Below, one piece after another: positions 1 to 10,750 of a stretch of 64,000 nt of DNA. Each line of letters begins with the position of its first letter. Within the stretch, counting starts at the first letter, position 1. The stretch lies in contig NC_091272.1 in assembly GCF_042100115.1 (NCBI RefSeq), forward strand, positions 6,200,001 to 6,264,000, given 5' to 3'. Under the pieces are notes generated by a model that saw only the letters and a program-made list of their open reading frames with translations, had not been told where the DNA came from and did not search any database. This stretch comes from Alternaria dauci. Its lineage: Eukaryota > Ascomycota > Dothideomycetes > Pleosporales > Pleosporaceae. The translations under genes were made by a program, and so were the position numbers.

Positions 1-127
1 TTGCGTAGCGATCTTCGCTTTTGCACCTCATACTACTCCGGCGTACGACTCTGTCGGTCGTCATCTTTGTGCTTTGGAGAAACTTGGGTTGAGTCTACAT
101 AACTAGATCTGCACTCATGGAAAGACG

Positions 128-1169
128 ATGGCGTTTACACTTCTTACCTTTGCGTTGCTAGGACCGGCAATGGCATACGCAGCTGCCTTTTCGATGCCGA
201 AACCTACACAATATACACCTACCATGGATGGATGGAGTCCAAGACCTACGGCAGCACCACAGCTTCTTCTTGATCTCTCCAAGCGTCAGCAAGGAAGCAA
301 TACTTGTGGATTTGTTTCCGGTTCTGGCATTTCAGGTAGGGTTGTTTTGACTTCTTTCTCTGACTTATACTGACTCTCCGATAGCCAGCGCAGTAACATG
401 TCCAAATCCCACAGATGTATGCGCAACAAACGACTTCTTTGGAATCCACGGCTGCTGCCAATCAGGTCTGGGTTCTTCCTGTACAATAGCCACAGCATGT
501 ATTGCCTCAACAGCCATGTCAGCATCCTGCACAAACGACGCTTGCTCTTCCGATGCCGCGATAGCAAAGTGCACAGCAAGCTCAGCACCAGCTTGCTACC
601 AGTGGCGGTTCATCTACGACAACATGGTCCTTACACAGCACGGTTGCGCAGCCAGCGCCTTCACGAGCACCGCATACCATAGTCTAGGCATGAGCCTATC
701 AACCAGTTCCGCAGCGAAAGAAACGGTCACCGCGACCGTCACCAAGGAGTCTATCAGCACGCCGACTTCATCTGATTCATCTTCATCCTCATCCCCATCC
801 AGCTCGTCAAAGCCCAGCTTAGGCGGCATCGTCGGGGGCACAATCGGCGCCTGTCTCTTCGTCTCCTTTATCCTCTTCGTCGTCTTCCTTGCATGGCGCC
901 GCAGGAAAGAAGCAGCGAAGAACAATCCGCGCTCTGCTGGTGCTTTCCATCGGACGAGTCAACAAACCATGGTCGAATATGACCCCATGGGCTTTCCCTC
1001 TCCAGGCTTTTCGTCGTCGGGTTTGCCATCGCCGGCTAGTCCGTATGGCGATGAAATCAAGACCTGGCAACAACATCTATCGAGGATGGGTAGGGGTAGG
1101 CACGAGGTAGAGATTGTGGAGGTGGATGGGACGTCCCGGGTGGTGGAGGCGCCTACGGCTGAAAAGTGA
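128..1169 (+). CDS. Cys-rich single-pass plasma-membrane protein, Ser-rich stalk
   Basis: Two exons, 128..335 and 385..1169, joined over a 49-nt GTAGGG...ATAG intron, giving 330 residues. A hydrophobic N-terminal signal peptide (about residues 1-20) is followed by a Cys-rich ectodomain (about 60-160) with a C...C...CC...C...C pattern, a Ser/Thr-rich stalk (about 180-213), one transmembrane helix (about 215-239) and a basic RRRK stop-transfer motif. The cytoplasmic tail of about 90 residues is rich in Ser, Pro and Gly. This is the layout of fungal Mid2/Wsc-like wall sensors, but I see no clear WSC or CFEM motif, so the sensor role is inference. The ATG at 128 is the only one that yields the signal peptide. 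It converges with SOD2. Confidence 0.8.
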
Positions 1170-1632
1170 TCGCGTATCTACTGTTTTATTCTCGTTTGCT
1201 TTGTCTGTCGACTCACGGCGGTGTATTATTGTTTTCTTATGCCGGACTTCGGTCTCGGTAAATGTTTTGCATGTTCTTGTTTGTATTACAGCACGGTGTT
1301 GATGGCATTTATACCAGGATCTTGGGTTTCGCAGACGCGATGGAGACGGTGCTAGGCATAGGCCCACGGCATTATTGGAATATTCTTAAAGTAGCACATA
1401 CAAGTCAGCACAATATGTTCCTTGCTCATCCCATCTTTGCAGATATGTATCCCATACATGTGAAGAGGCTACTGCAGAATCGATATCGATGCACATACAC
1501 TTAACTTTGGTGTAAAAATGACATTTGACTGAAGGAATTCATTTGCTTGCATTACTACACTATGCACGCTATCAAGACTATCTTCAAGTCAACGGCGAGT
1601 TAGGAACGTTGCCCTGCCGCGAGACGTCACAT
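1170..1632. other. Convergent 3' intergenic region
   Basis: This region lies between the stop codons of the membrane-protein gene and SOD2, which face each other. It presumably holds both 3' UTRs. I see no coding potential, RNA gene or repeat. Confidence 0.5.
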
Positions 1633-2427
1633 CTACTGGAAGCGCTTCTCGGCGGTCTTCCAGTTGATGACGTTCCAGATGGCCTTGAAGTACTCGGCCT
1701 TGCGGTTCTGGTAGTCGAGGCTAGAAACGGTTAGTTCAACATTCTGTTCCCAGACTCTCATGGTCAGACTCACTAGTAGGCGTGCTCCCAGGCGTCAACA
1801 CCCAAAATAGGACGGAATTGACCGACAACGGGGTCCTGGTTGGCATACGTCCTGATCTGGATCGCGCCAGTCTGTGTGTCCTGGACCAACCACGCCCAGC
1901 CGCTGCCCTGGATGCCCGCGAGCGCCGTGTTGAACTTCTCCTTGAAGGCATCGAGGCTGCCGTAGCTGTTGTTGATGGCAGCAGCTAGCGCGCCAGAAGG
2001 AGGCTCACCACCACCCTGGTTGGTAGGCGCGAGGTTCTCCCAGAAGAGGCTGTGGTTGATGTGACCGCCGCCGTGGAAGTTGATCAACGGCTGCAGCGCA
2101 ATCTGCGCCTTGATGTCTTCCTTTTGCTTGGCCTCGGCGATTTGCTCGCTGAAGTTGTTGAACGAGGTTACGTAGGTGTTGTGGTGGTTCTTGTGGTGCA
2201 GTTCCATGATCTTGCCGGAGATGGAGGGCTCGAGCGCGCCATAGTCGTCTGTCTCGTATTAGCATGCGATGCGCGTTTTTCAGATGATAAGGCGCACATG
2301 GGAGATCGGGCAGAGTGGCCTTGCCACGAACAAATGTGGTGCCGGCGAGACCAGCACGCGAGGTGACGGGAGCCGCGGCTCTCGCAGCCGAGCGCAGGGC
2401 AGATGTGCGGAGGAGAGCGGTGTTCAT
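1633..2427 (-). CDS. SOD2: Mitochondrial manganese superoxide dismutase
   Basis: Three exons, 2427..2298, 2248..1774 and 1720..1633, give 230 residues. Both introns (50 and 53 nt) are GT...AG. It dismutates superoxide to hydrogen peroxide and oxygen in the mitochondrial matrix. The N-terminus (about 35 residues rich in Arg, Ala and Ser, without acidic residues) looks like a matrix-targeting presequence, and the mature enzyme begins near the LPDLPYDYGALEP segment. Fe/Mn-SOD landmarks are all present: the LHHKNHH helix, GGHINHSLFW, and DAWEHAYYLDYQ. The last of these is only reconstituted when the second intron is removed (Tyr codon split TA|C), which confirms that junction. It shares an upstream region with the divergent acyltransferase gene. 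Confidence 0.97.
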
Positions 2428-2991
2428 GATGGCTTCAATTGATGCTTTGGATTCAATTGAGTGTTGGGTGTGTTCTGGTGGTTCGAAGCTGGTGGAAACT
2501 CTGGCTGGGGAAGCTCGGGATTAATATGGCCTCGCATTTCGTCATACCAACATGCCGACCGCCGAGCTTGGAGCTTCTACATAGCACAACATCCACTCCT
2601 CACGGACATGCGCCCCTCAGCCAATGAAAACGCCCTGATAGCGCGGTACATTCGCATGATGTATGCTGATGTTTCGCGAACAAACGCGCATCTCCATGTG
2701 CGCGCACTGGGAGAAAAGAGATGGCTCTCGCGACCTGTCAACTCACCGCGATAGCCCCGCGCGGCGTTCTCAGGCAGAACTAGTTACTCAAGACGCGGGT
2801 GGCAGCTGTGCAGTTTTTGACAATCGCGTGCCAGAGAAAAAAGGGACGCTTGATCCAGGTATCAGACATCTCACCCCATGTGAGGTGATTGAGGTTTGCC
2901 CTGCATTTAGGACATAGCCATTACCAGCGCGCTCCACCTGGGCATCCTTCTTACATCTTACTTTCCCGGCAGCTACCCCGCCAACGTCATC
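2428..2991. promoter_or_regulatory. Shared upstream region of SOD2 and SidL-like gene
   Basis: A 564-bp region lies between two divergent start codons, so both promoters must be here. Scattered GATA cores (for example TGATAG near 2,634 and CGATAG near 2,751) match the loose HGATAR consensus bound by fungal GATA factors, including siderophore regulators. Such short motifs are common by chance, and no canonical TATA box stands out. Confidence 0.4.
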
Positions 2992-4604
2992 ATGGCGCCC
3001 GTTAATATCGTCCACTTGCCCAACGGCCAGAACCTTACCGTCACCCCCGTCTTTGGGGGCCTCTTCTTCAAGTCGAGCGACATCAACACGCACTCGCCAT
3101 TTCCACCTGGTTGGACAATTGTTCTCAATTCCGAAGATGAATTGGCCACGGACGAACAAGAGCAGCAGCAGCAGGATGAGGAGGAGTTGTTCCCACCACG
3201 ACGCATACATCGCTTCAAGCAACCTACCTTGAATGGAGACCACCTTTACATCTCATCCATATCAAACCCCAGCAGCAGCGAGTTCAAGCCGGCTGCGTCG
3301 CCGACCCGGCAGATCGCTATGATGCTGTGGGCGACGCTCTACTGGTACTTTCACCAGCCCGAACCGACGCTGCAGGTCACCAACGCGCTTTCCAAGAACA
3401 CCGCCGACGCTGGTAAGCCCAAGGGTGAATGGCGCATAAACATCAACAGGGAGGGTGTGTTCAAAGGCAAGGTCGTGCTGCCCAAGCTGGAGCGCATGGG
3501 ACTCATTGCCAGCGAAGACTCGACTGTCGGATGCGCGCAAGAAGAGTCTTCTCCTGAAGGCTGGACACGCATGTTCGTCAGTCGAAGGACGTTCTGGCAG
3601 CTTGACCCCAGAATATACTTGTTCACTCTATCGCCGTTGGCCAACACCAACTCCCCCTTCCCGTCGGGCTCGCCGTATCCTTCGCGACCGTCGTCCCCAG
3701 CGGGTGGATCTGATGCGAAAAAAGAACAACAGCTCGACCAGGTGTCACCAGGCCTGTGGTCACCAACTGCACCAGGTCCCTTCCACTCGAGCTCGCATCT
3801 CCCAACGTACTACCCACCCCCTCCCGCGCAGTACGTCTTTACGAACAACACGCGACACCCCATACGCCCGAAGCCACCTCGGCAGGGAGAGGTGCTGTAT
3901 ACAAGATACATACCCAGCGTTGGGCAGTACTTGTCGTTCCGAGTGGCTTCCATCTCTTCGAAGGCGCTTCGACACCACGGGCCAGTTTCCAGCCCAAACC
4001 GCAACAGCCAGATTTTAGCTTCTGACTCCGTCATTTCCAACGCGAGCTTGACGAACGGCGGCATGTCTGATTCGGAGTATCTACACAAATGGATGAACGA
4101 CCCCCGTGTGGCGCATTTTTGGGGCGAGGCAGGTCCACAGTCCCATCAAGAGGAATTCCTCAAGAATGGCCTACGATCAAAGAACTCGTTCCCGGTCATA
4201 GGATGTTGGGACGGGAAGCCTTTTGGCTACTTTGAGATATACTGGGTCAAGGAAGACAATCTCGGAAAGTACCTACCTATTGTCAGCGACTACGACCGGG
4301 GTTTCCATTGCTTGGTTGGCGAGCAGGAGTTCAGGGGTGCCCACAGGGTCAAAATCTGGCTGAGTGCATTAGTGCACTACTGTTGGCTCTCGGATAACCG
4401 GACGGAGAGGGTCATGTTGGAGCCGAGGGTCGACAACGAAAAGTAAGTCTTCTGCCAGCGCCTCGCGTACAATGCTAACGGTTCAGACTTGCAAACTACC
4501 TCCAAGAAGCCGGGTTTTACAAGGAGCGCGAAATCAGCCTTCCACACAAGCAGAGTAACTTGTTCAAGATCAACCGGGACGTGTGGAAAGGACCGGCGCT
4601 GTAA
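2992..4604 (+). CDS. Siderophore N5-hydroxyornithine acyltransferase, SidL-like
   Basis: Two exons, 2992..4442 and 4487..4604, with a 44-nt intron (GTAAGT, GCTAAC branch, TTCAG) give 522 residues. The C-terminal third is an IucB/AlcB-type GNAT acetyltransferase domain: an [21 protein letters not shown] segment opens it, [21 protein letters not shown] follows, then [21 protein letters not shown] and an [22 protein letters not shown] stretch that runs across the intron. Fungal relatives (SidF, SidL) acylate N5-hydroxyornithine for fusarinine or ferricrocin siderophores. The protein ends GPAL, which is not a peroxisomal PTS1, so it resembles the cytosolic ferricrocin-type enzyme more than peroxisomal SidF. 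That assignment is inference. The Gln/Glu-rich and Pro/Ser-rich linkers look disordered. No siderophore synthetase is in the window. Confidence 0.85.
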
Positions 4605-5343
4605 GTCCGCGGAGACGGGAATAACTGTGGAGTCGAGGTTGGGCAGAGCCGCATGAACGGGTTACGGCTCTTGGTGGATACGGCTGCGTGGAGTAGCGCA
4701 GAGTAAGCGCATCATGAGATACCAAGGTCTAGACTTTTATTCCTGTTGAACCTGCCACCTACGTGGGGGAGTTCATAGTCATTATGTTGAGTGTATCCCG
4801 CTGGTTTCCTCGGCCGGGCAAATGCCCACCGAGCATTGAAGCGTGTGTGACTGTGAAGCAATTCAGAGGTTCTTCGTAGCAAGTCGCTCGTGAAGAATGC
4901 CTTCAAACTGGTTGCCCAGATCCTCAACAGCGCCGCGGGAAAATTTCTGCTACCCCAAATCGCTATTTTATCGTCGATCGGTCCCTCTCCCCTTCCGATA
5001 TGACCCTAGAAATCGACCATTGAGCGGCGTTTCCAAAGGTGCGATAGTACCTAAATGTGGGGTTTAGCGAGCTCCAAAACTTTTTGACTACACGTGAGGA
5101 CGTCATTGGCCGTTGGGTAGAAAAAGGAAGCCACGGCGCTGTGAATCATCTTGCGGCTTGACCTCACGATACCCCGATATCCCTCGATACAATTGATATT
5201 ACCGTGAGATCACACGTGTTGTGGTTACTGCAAAGTTGAAAAATTACTTCCATACCGAATTCGGAAGACTATCGGACTAACCCACAAACGAACCGCGAAA
5301 CGATTACTCATTCACCCCATCACCCCTCAAACACCACACAGCC
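4605..5343. promoter_or_regulatory. Intergenic region with ADE13 promoter
   Basis: This holds the 3' flank of the acyltransferase gene and the upstream region of ADE13. CACGTG cores occur near 5,092 and 5,213 and an inverted CCAAT (ATTGG) near 5,105, all plausible bHLH and HAP sites. A CT/CA-rich leader runs directly into the start codon at 5,344. No convincing coding sequence is present. Confidence 0.4.
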
Positions 5344-6924
5344 ATGGCTACCAACAATAGCTCTCTCGACATTCAGTCGCGCATATCAGACATGAAGACC
5401 AAATCCGGTGCCACCATATTCGATGCGTACCAGACTTCTCTCACAGGCCGATACTGCTCGGCGGAGATGTCGCAACTGTTCTCGCAGCGCAGCCGACACT
5501 CGATATGGCGCAAGCTGTGGCTGTTCCTTGCAGAAGCAGAGAAGGAGCTAGGAATTGAGAACATCAGTGACGAGGCGCTCACCCAGATGCGGGAGCACCT
5601 GACTGTTACGGATGAGGATTTCGGAGTTGCCAAGGTTGAGGAGAAGAAGAGGAGACACGATGTCATGGCGCACGTACATGCCTTTGGACAAGTTGCCCCA
5701 GCCGCAGCAGGAATTATCCATTACGGAGTAGGTTATCACGTGAAGTTTTCAAGACAACTAAAGAAATGGTACTAATCCTCACAGGCAACCAGCTGCTACG
5801 TAACGGATAATGCCGAACTCATCCTCATGCGCGACGGTTTGGATCTTCTCATCCCCAAGCTCGCCAAAGTCATCTCCAACCTGTCCGCCTTTGCTCTGAA
5901 ATGGAAATCCGAGCCCACTCTTGCTTACACCCATCTCCAGCCCGCTCAGCTCATCACCGTCGGCAAGCGAGCAGCCCAATGGGCGCAGGACCTCCTTTTC
6001 GATCTCGAGGCCATAGAGCTCGTCCGCGAGACTCTGCAGTTCCGCGGTGCCCAGGGAACGACCGGCACACAAGCCTCCTTCCTTGAAATCTTCAACGGCG
6101 ACAGCAAGAAGTGTGATCAGCTCAACGAGCTGTTGTGCAAAAAAGCCGGATTCCCCTCGTGCTACGCCGTCTCTACACAAACCTACACCCGCAAGGTCGA
6201 CCTCATCATCGCAAACGCCATCTGCGGTCTCGGCGCCTCCGCGCAAAAGATTACAGGCGACATCCGCCACCTAGCCGCGTGGAAAGAACTCGAAGAGCCG
6301 TTTGAAAAGGACCAAATCGGCTCGTCCGCCATGGCATACAAGCGCAACCCCATGCGCTCAGAACGCATCTACGCGCTCAGCCGCGAACTCATGTCCAAGC
6401 CGGCCTCGTTCGCAAATACGCTTTCAGACCAATGGATGGAGCGTTCGCTCGACGACTCGGCGATCCGCCGCATGGACATTCCCGAGATGTTTTTGCTTGC
6501 CGATGCCATCTTGCTGTCTCTTGACAACGTGACATCGGGTCTGGTCGTCTACCCCAAGCGCGTCGATGCACGCGTGCAGGAAGAATTGCCGTTTATGATC
6601 ACAGAGTCCATCATCATGCGTCTCGTTGCCAAGGGCGAATCGCGCCAGGAAGCACACGAGCAGATTCGCGTGCTGTCCCACCAAGCTGGTGCGCAGGTGA
6701 AGAACGAGGGCAAATCGAATGACTTGGTTGATAGGATCAAGCAGACCGAGTTCTTTAAGCCCATCTGGGGTGAGCTCGATACTATGCTTGATAGCAAGTT
6801 GTACACGGGACGGAGTGAGGAGATTGTGGAGAAGTTTTGTGGAAAGGGGGGTTTGCTCGAGGGCAAGTTGAAGAAATACCAGGATTACATTGAGGGGGCC
6901 AAGGTTAGTGAGTTGAGCGTGTAG
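5344..6924 (+). CDS. ADE13: Adenylosuccinate lyase
   Basis: Two exons, 5344..5727 and 5785..6924, with a 57-nt intron (GTAGGT, TACTAAT branch, CACAG) give 507 residues, slightly longer than the roughly 480 usual in yeasts. It cleaves SAICAR to AICAR and adenylosuccinate to AMP in purine synthesis, as a cytosolic homotetramer. The fumarase/aspartase signature is clear ([14 protein letters not shown], about residue 308). Also visible are the TGTQASF segment in the active-site region and the [11 protein letters not shown] motif with catalytic His. The splice joins HYG to ATSCYVTDN, as in the family. It converges with the Met-rich protein gene. Confidence 0.97.
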
Positions 6925-7245
6925 ATGATTCCGGTTTGGGAGAGAATCGAGAGAAGGGACTCTGGGCGTCGTTAGGAACAAAAATGAACTGAGTTGGCGA
7001 AAAGTTATCAACTTACGAGTATCCGATCAAAACTCCTACTCAATTGAAGACAAGGAAATGAAAGTCGTATATCATTCATCCTCCCATATATATATACCCT
7101 CAGGATTACTAAAAAATATACTGATTCTATGCCCAAACGCTAATTGCTACGCAAGTTCTGCTAAAATGCCCTTGCCAAAAGAAAAGACGCTTTACGATGA
7201 CGTGCCAACAAAAGGCCAAACGCCAACAAAAAATACGCTACAAAG
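6925..7245. other. Convergent 3' intergenic region
   Basis: This A/T-richer region separates the stops of ADE13 and the minus-strand gene. It holds the 3' UTRs and an AT run (TATATATATA near 7,087). Nothing else is visible. Confidence 0.4.
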
Positions 7246-10200
7246 CTAATGTCTAATTCCCGACATCCACCGATCAATCTGATCCCGCTGTCTGGGATCC
7301 ATAGGCGGGCCCATCATGCCCCCCTGCATCATACCCATGTTCATGCCATTCATGCCCATGGGCATCTGCATGCCACCCATTTGCATGCCATTCATCGGCA
7401 TCGGCATCTGCATGCCCATCCCATTCATTTGCATAGGCATTCCCATCATGGGGGTTTGTTGCATCATGCCGGGCTGCTGCATGCCCATTTGCATGCCCAT
7501 CTGTCCCATCATGGGCTGTTGCATACCATTCATCTGCATAGGCATCTGCATACCCATCATGCCTTGCTGAGGCATTGTGCTGATCTTCTGCTGCCCGTTC
7601 ATCATGGGGTTCTGGGCGTTCTTGTAGGCTTGAATCTTCTGGCCGAGGGGAATGTCATCGTCGTCTTTTTGATTGTTGCCTACGCCTTTGAGCAGAGGGT
7701 CCATGGAACCGTAGCTGCTGGCACGCATGGTGGCTGTGAGACGTTGCTGTTTCTTGCGCTCTTGATCCATGACGTTTTTGTGCAAAAGACTTCCTTGGGG
7801 AAGATGTGAGACGAGCTGTTCATTTGAAACCTTGCGGGCTTGGTTGTGGGGGTCAATGGGGTTGGCAGAGAGGATGTCAGCGAGACTGCTGGTGGAAGCG
7901 AGACCAGGACGTTGGGCACCAGGTTGCGGGGGCTGTTCTCCTCGTGCGGCAGCTTCAGCTTGGAGGCGAGCACGGCGTTGGCCGAGTGTCTCCTCTTCTT
8001 CCTCGTCCCCAGCGGGAGCAGGTGCAGCAGGTGCATCTTTGGATTGTTCTTGGCTAGCAGTCTCTGGGGCACCAAACTTGCTCATCATCTCAGCAGCAAA
8101 GTCATCACTTACTGTGCTCTTACGCACATCGCCGAGCGCTGTTTCACGCTCTTTCTTCTCCTTGATGCGACGCATCCGGTCAGCCAGGGTCTCTCCAGGC
8201 TCCTCGTCCGAGTCTGGGTCGGGGGTTGTGATTTGAGGAATGTTGACCTGGCTGGTCGACGCTCCTGGGAATTGAGTGCGACGCTGGTTGGGATCAAGGC
8301 CGAGTAGCCTGTTACGGCGACTGCTAAGAGGCTCGCGATCTTCCAACTCTCGTTGCTCAATAAGGCCCATGCTCTTTTGTCGCATTTGTGGAGGCGCAGC
8401 CTGCTTGTAGAGAACGCCAAGCGGCACGTCATCGTCTGAATCCTCATCCGCTGGAGCCTCCCATGCGAGATTGACTTTCTTGCGGATTCGCCGTTGCTTC
8501 TCCGCCTCAGCCACGTCGTTCATCTGCAGCAGAGTTTGGCGGCCATCAATCAGCCCCTGATCCATCAGTGTCACGTAGTTCATCTTCCTACCCTGTTGTT
8601 TTGCTTTGCGTAGCTGGAGCTCAGCGAGGAGCGTGGTCGGTGCGCCGTACTGCGGTTCTGGCTCGCCCTCCTCTTCACTCGATTCCTCTTCTTCGAGGGC
8701 CTCGTCCGGATGTCCTTGTTCAAACGAGGGCCGCGAAGCGTTGGGATCATGCCCGGCCGGACCTCGTGCATCCTCGTCACGCTCCTCCAACTGATCGCCT
8801 AGGCTCATCCGACTCTCGCTTGCCTTGACAAGCAGCAGATTCATATCAGCTGAGCTGTTCCGCTTCTTAAGCTTCTTCAGACGTTCGCCCTTTGCATTGT
8901 GATCAGTATCCAGGATATTGAACGAGCTCCGTCTTTGCGTCTGTTGCAGTGTTGGCGGAATCTCGGGCAATTTAGAACTCTTCCGCTTGTGCTCCGGCCC
9001 ATACACTTCATTGCCTACGTGCCCAGCAAACGGATGGTCGGTGAAGGCAGAGACTGGGGCATTAGCAGAGGCATCTAGGATGCTTTCAAGTGTGTCTTCT
9101 GCAGACTCTCCCTTGATGGCAAACTCCTGGGTAGGGGCGGCTCGATTGTCAAAGTAAGCGCTTGCTCGTAATTGCGGTGGGAGAGCCATGAGACTTTGTC
9201 GACTCTTCTTATTCGGCTTGGCGTCCATGAGATTGTCACCCAGCAGCGGCGTCGACTTCCTATGCTCTGTCTGCATTGTCTCCAACAGCTGGGTGCGGCG
9301 TTTAGCTTGCTGGCTCATATTGGGCAATTGCGACAAGCGCTTTGGTAGGTTGAGCATCTTTGGCACTGGGGCCGGATAGAAGACCATGCCGTCCTCTGGT
9401 GGCGGCGCGCCTATCGAGTGGACGCTCGGGTTTTGTCTATGCATCAAAGACTGGGGATTTGACGAATGCCGGCTGTGGGCATAGCTACTCTGCCGGCTGT
9501 GGTGGGACGGCTCTGGCTCCTCCTCGACAGTGTCTGGGCAGTGGACGCCGTCAAAGTCCTGCCATAGTGTGCGTGCTTGGTGTGTGGTGTCGGTCGAGGC
9601 TGCTGTCGGGGGCCGGTCTGGGAGGTCGCGGTGGTCTGTATACTGGTAGTGCGTGTCTTCGTGTGTGAGCTCGTCAGGGTCGGGTCGCCCTAGCTGGATA
9701 CTGTTGCGCAGCTCTTCGGGCAGCCCATTCGCAACCTCGTCGAATATGCGGGTAAAGGACGAGACCTTTCGCTGTGGGGGAGAAGCGGACGAGTCTTGGT
9801 CACCCTGCTCATTTTCGTGTTGGTACGAGTCCTCGTCGACCTCCTCGGGGTGTACAATCTGCCCAAGACGCGATGCCTTTGATTCCGAACGTTGGCGCTG
9901 GACCGAATTCGAGGGCTTCGGCCAGGGTCCCGTACCAGAGCGCAGCGAGCCGGCGGGCGAGGTTATGTAACCGCCGGGAGAGTATCCGCCCCATCTTGCA
10001 TTTCCATTGAGGTCTACAATTGAATTGGCGTGCGAGCTGATGGACACGCCGCGACTCCGGGTACTGGCCTGGCGGGTGGGCTCGTCGGGAGAGTGTATGT
10101 CGCGCAACGACGAGCGTCGACTGTCAGTCAGCTTCAATTCTGAATACGTCTTCCGGATCTCCTCCTGCAGGTCTGAGCCGGCCTCGCTCATGCGTTCGGC

Positions 10201-10302
10201 ATGTTCTTCCAGGCGGTTGATGTTGCCGACATAGGCCCCTTGTGACGACTGGAGATCCGGAACCGGATGGCGGAGGTCGACGTCAGCCTTGGGGGAGGTC
10301 AT
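7246..10302 (-). CDS. Large disordered protein with Met/Gln-rich C-terminal tail
   Basis: A single 1,018-residue open frame with an ATG at 10,302. I do not recognise a named family. The N-terminus (about 25-55) has a short amphipathic, probably coiled-coil segment (NRLEEHAERMSEAGSDLQEE). The middle is Ser-rich and charged, with acidic clusters (EEEESSEEEGEPEP) and basic helices near residue 700 (LADRMRRIKEKKERE). The last about 110 residues are almost only Met, Gln, Gly, Pro and Asn and end in PRQRDQIDRWMSGIRH. Conserved-looking islands (LLGLDPNQRRTQFPG; ILSANPIDPHNQARKVSNEQLVSHLPQGSLL) suggest short binding motifs in a scaffold. No enzyme motif or membrane helix is present. It is divergent from the G-patch gene. 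Confidence 0.85.
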   Translation of the reverse strand: MTSPKADVDLRHPVPDLQSSQGAYVGNINRLEEHAERMSEAGSDLQEEIRKTYSELKLTDSRRSSLRDIHSPDEPTRQASTRSRGVSISSHANSIVDLNGNARWGGYSPGGYITSPAGSLRSGTGPWPKPSNSVQRQRSESKASRLGQIVHPEEVDEDSYQHENEQGDQDSSASPPQRKVSSFTRIFDEVANGLPEELRNSIQLGRPDPDELTHEDTHYQYTDHRDLPDRPPTAASTDTTHQARTLWQDFDGVHCPDTVEEEPEPSHHSRQSSYAHSRHSSNPQSLMHRQNPSVHSIGAPPPEDGMVFYPAPVPKMLNLPKRLSQLPNMSQQAKRRTQLLETMQTEHRKSTPLLGDNLMDAKPNKKSRQSLMALPPQLRASAYFDNRAAPTQEFAIKGESAEDTLESILDASANAPVSAFTDHPFAGHVGNEVYGPEHKRKSSKLPEIPPTLQQTQRRSSFNILDTDHNAKGERLKKLKKRNSSADMNLLLVKASESRMSLGDQLEERDEDARGPAGHDPNASRPSFEQGHPDEALEEEESSEEEGEPEPQYGAPTTLLAELQLRKAKQQGRKMNYVTLMDQGLIDGRQTLLQMNDVAEAEKQRRIRKKVNLAWEAPADEDSDDDVPLGVLYKQAAPPQMRQKSMGLIEQRELEDREPLSSRRNRLLGLDPNQRRTQFPGASTSQVNIPQITTPDPDSDEEPGETLADRMRRIKEKKERETALGDVRKSTVSDDFAAEMMSKFGAPETASQEQSKDAPAAPAPAGDEEEEETLGQRRARLQAEAAARGEQPPQPGAQRPGLASTSSLADILSANPIDPHNQARKVSNEQLVSHLPQGSLLHKNVMDQERKKQQRLTATMRASSYGSMDPLLKGVGNNQKDDDDIPLGQKIQAYKNAQNPMMNGQQKISTMPQQGMMGMQMPMQMNGMQQPMMGQMGMQMGMQQPGMMQQTPMMGMPMQMNGMGMQMPMPMNGMQMGGMQMPMGMNGMNMGMMQGGMMGPPMDPRQRDQIDRWMSGIRH
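7310..7570 (-). repeat. In-gene repeat encoding the Met-rich tail
   Basis: On the minus strand, units built from ATG-CAG-ATG-CC and GGC-ATG repeat imperfectly about every 18-30 bp. On the plus strand they read as CATTTGCATGCCCATC-like words. The array stays in frame and encodes MQMPMQMNGMQ-type peptide repeats, so it is a coding minisatellite likely to vary in copy number. Confidence 0.75.
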
Positions 10303-10750
10303 TACTACCGAGGCAAGCAGCAGAGAGTCTGCCGCAGAGGTGAGAGAGTCGACTCGACTGCGGTACGCCTACTGTAAAGGAGACTTTTGGCGTGTCTGTT
10401 GCACCGAACCGGACATGGGTACAGGGTGATCGACCCCGATCCCTTCCAAGAATAGCACGCGCAGCACGTTACGGCAGGAGCGGCCTAGATCTAACGGTTC
10501 TTGGCGCCGTCGCTCAGAGGCACGACTCCAACACCATCCATGGATTTATTTCCGCGCTACCAAGACATTCACGCCACGCCCCGCGACGACCACGCGCATA
10601 CACGTCTCTTCTGATTCAGATTCCTGCGACACCGACTGCGACACCGATCCTACGACGCGACGTCTTGCGCGCCCGCAATTCACCACTCAAAATCTGCTAC
10701 AGCTCGTACACGCATCTCTGCCCGAATTTGCAACAACCCATATCGGCGTC
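10303..10750. promoter_or_regulatory. Divergent promoter region
   Basis: A 448-bp region lies between the start codons of the Met-rich protein gene (minus) and the G-patch gene (plus). It holds both promoters and 5' UTRs. There is no TATA box or obvious repeat. Confidence 0.35.
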
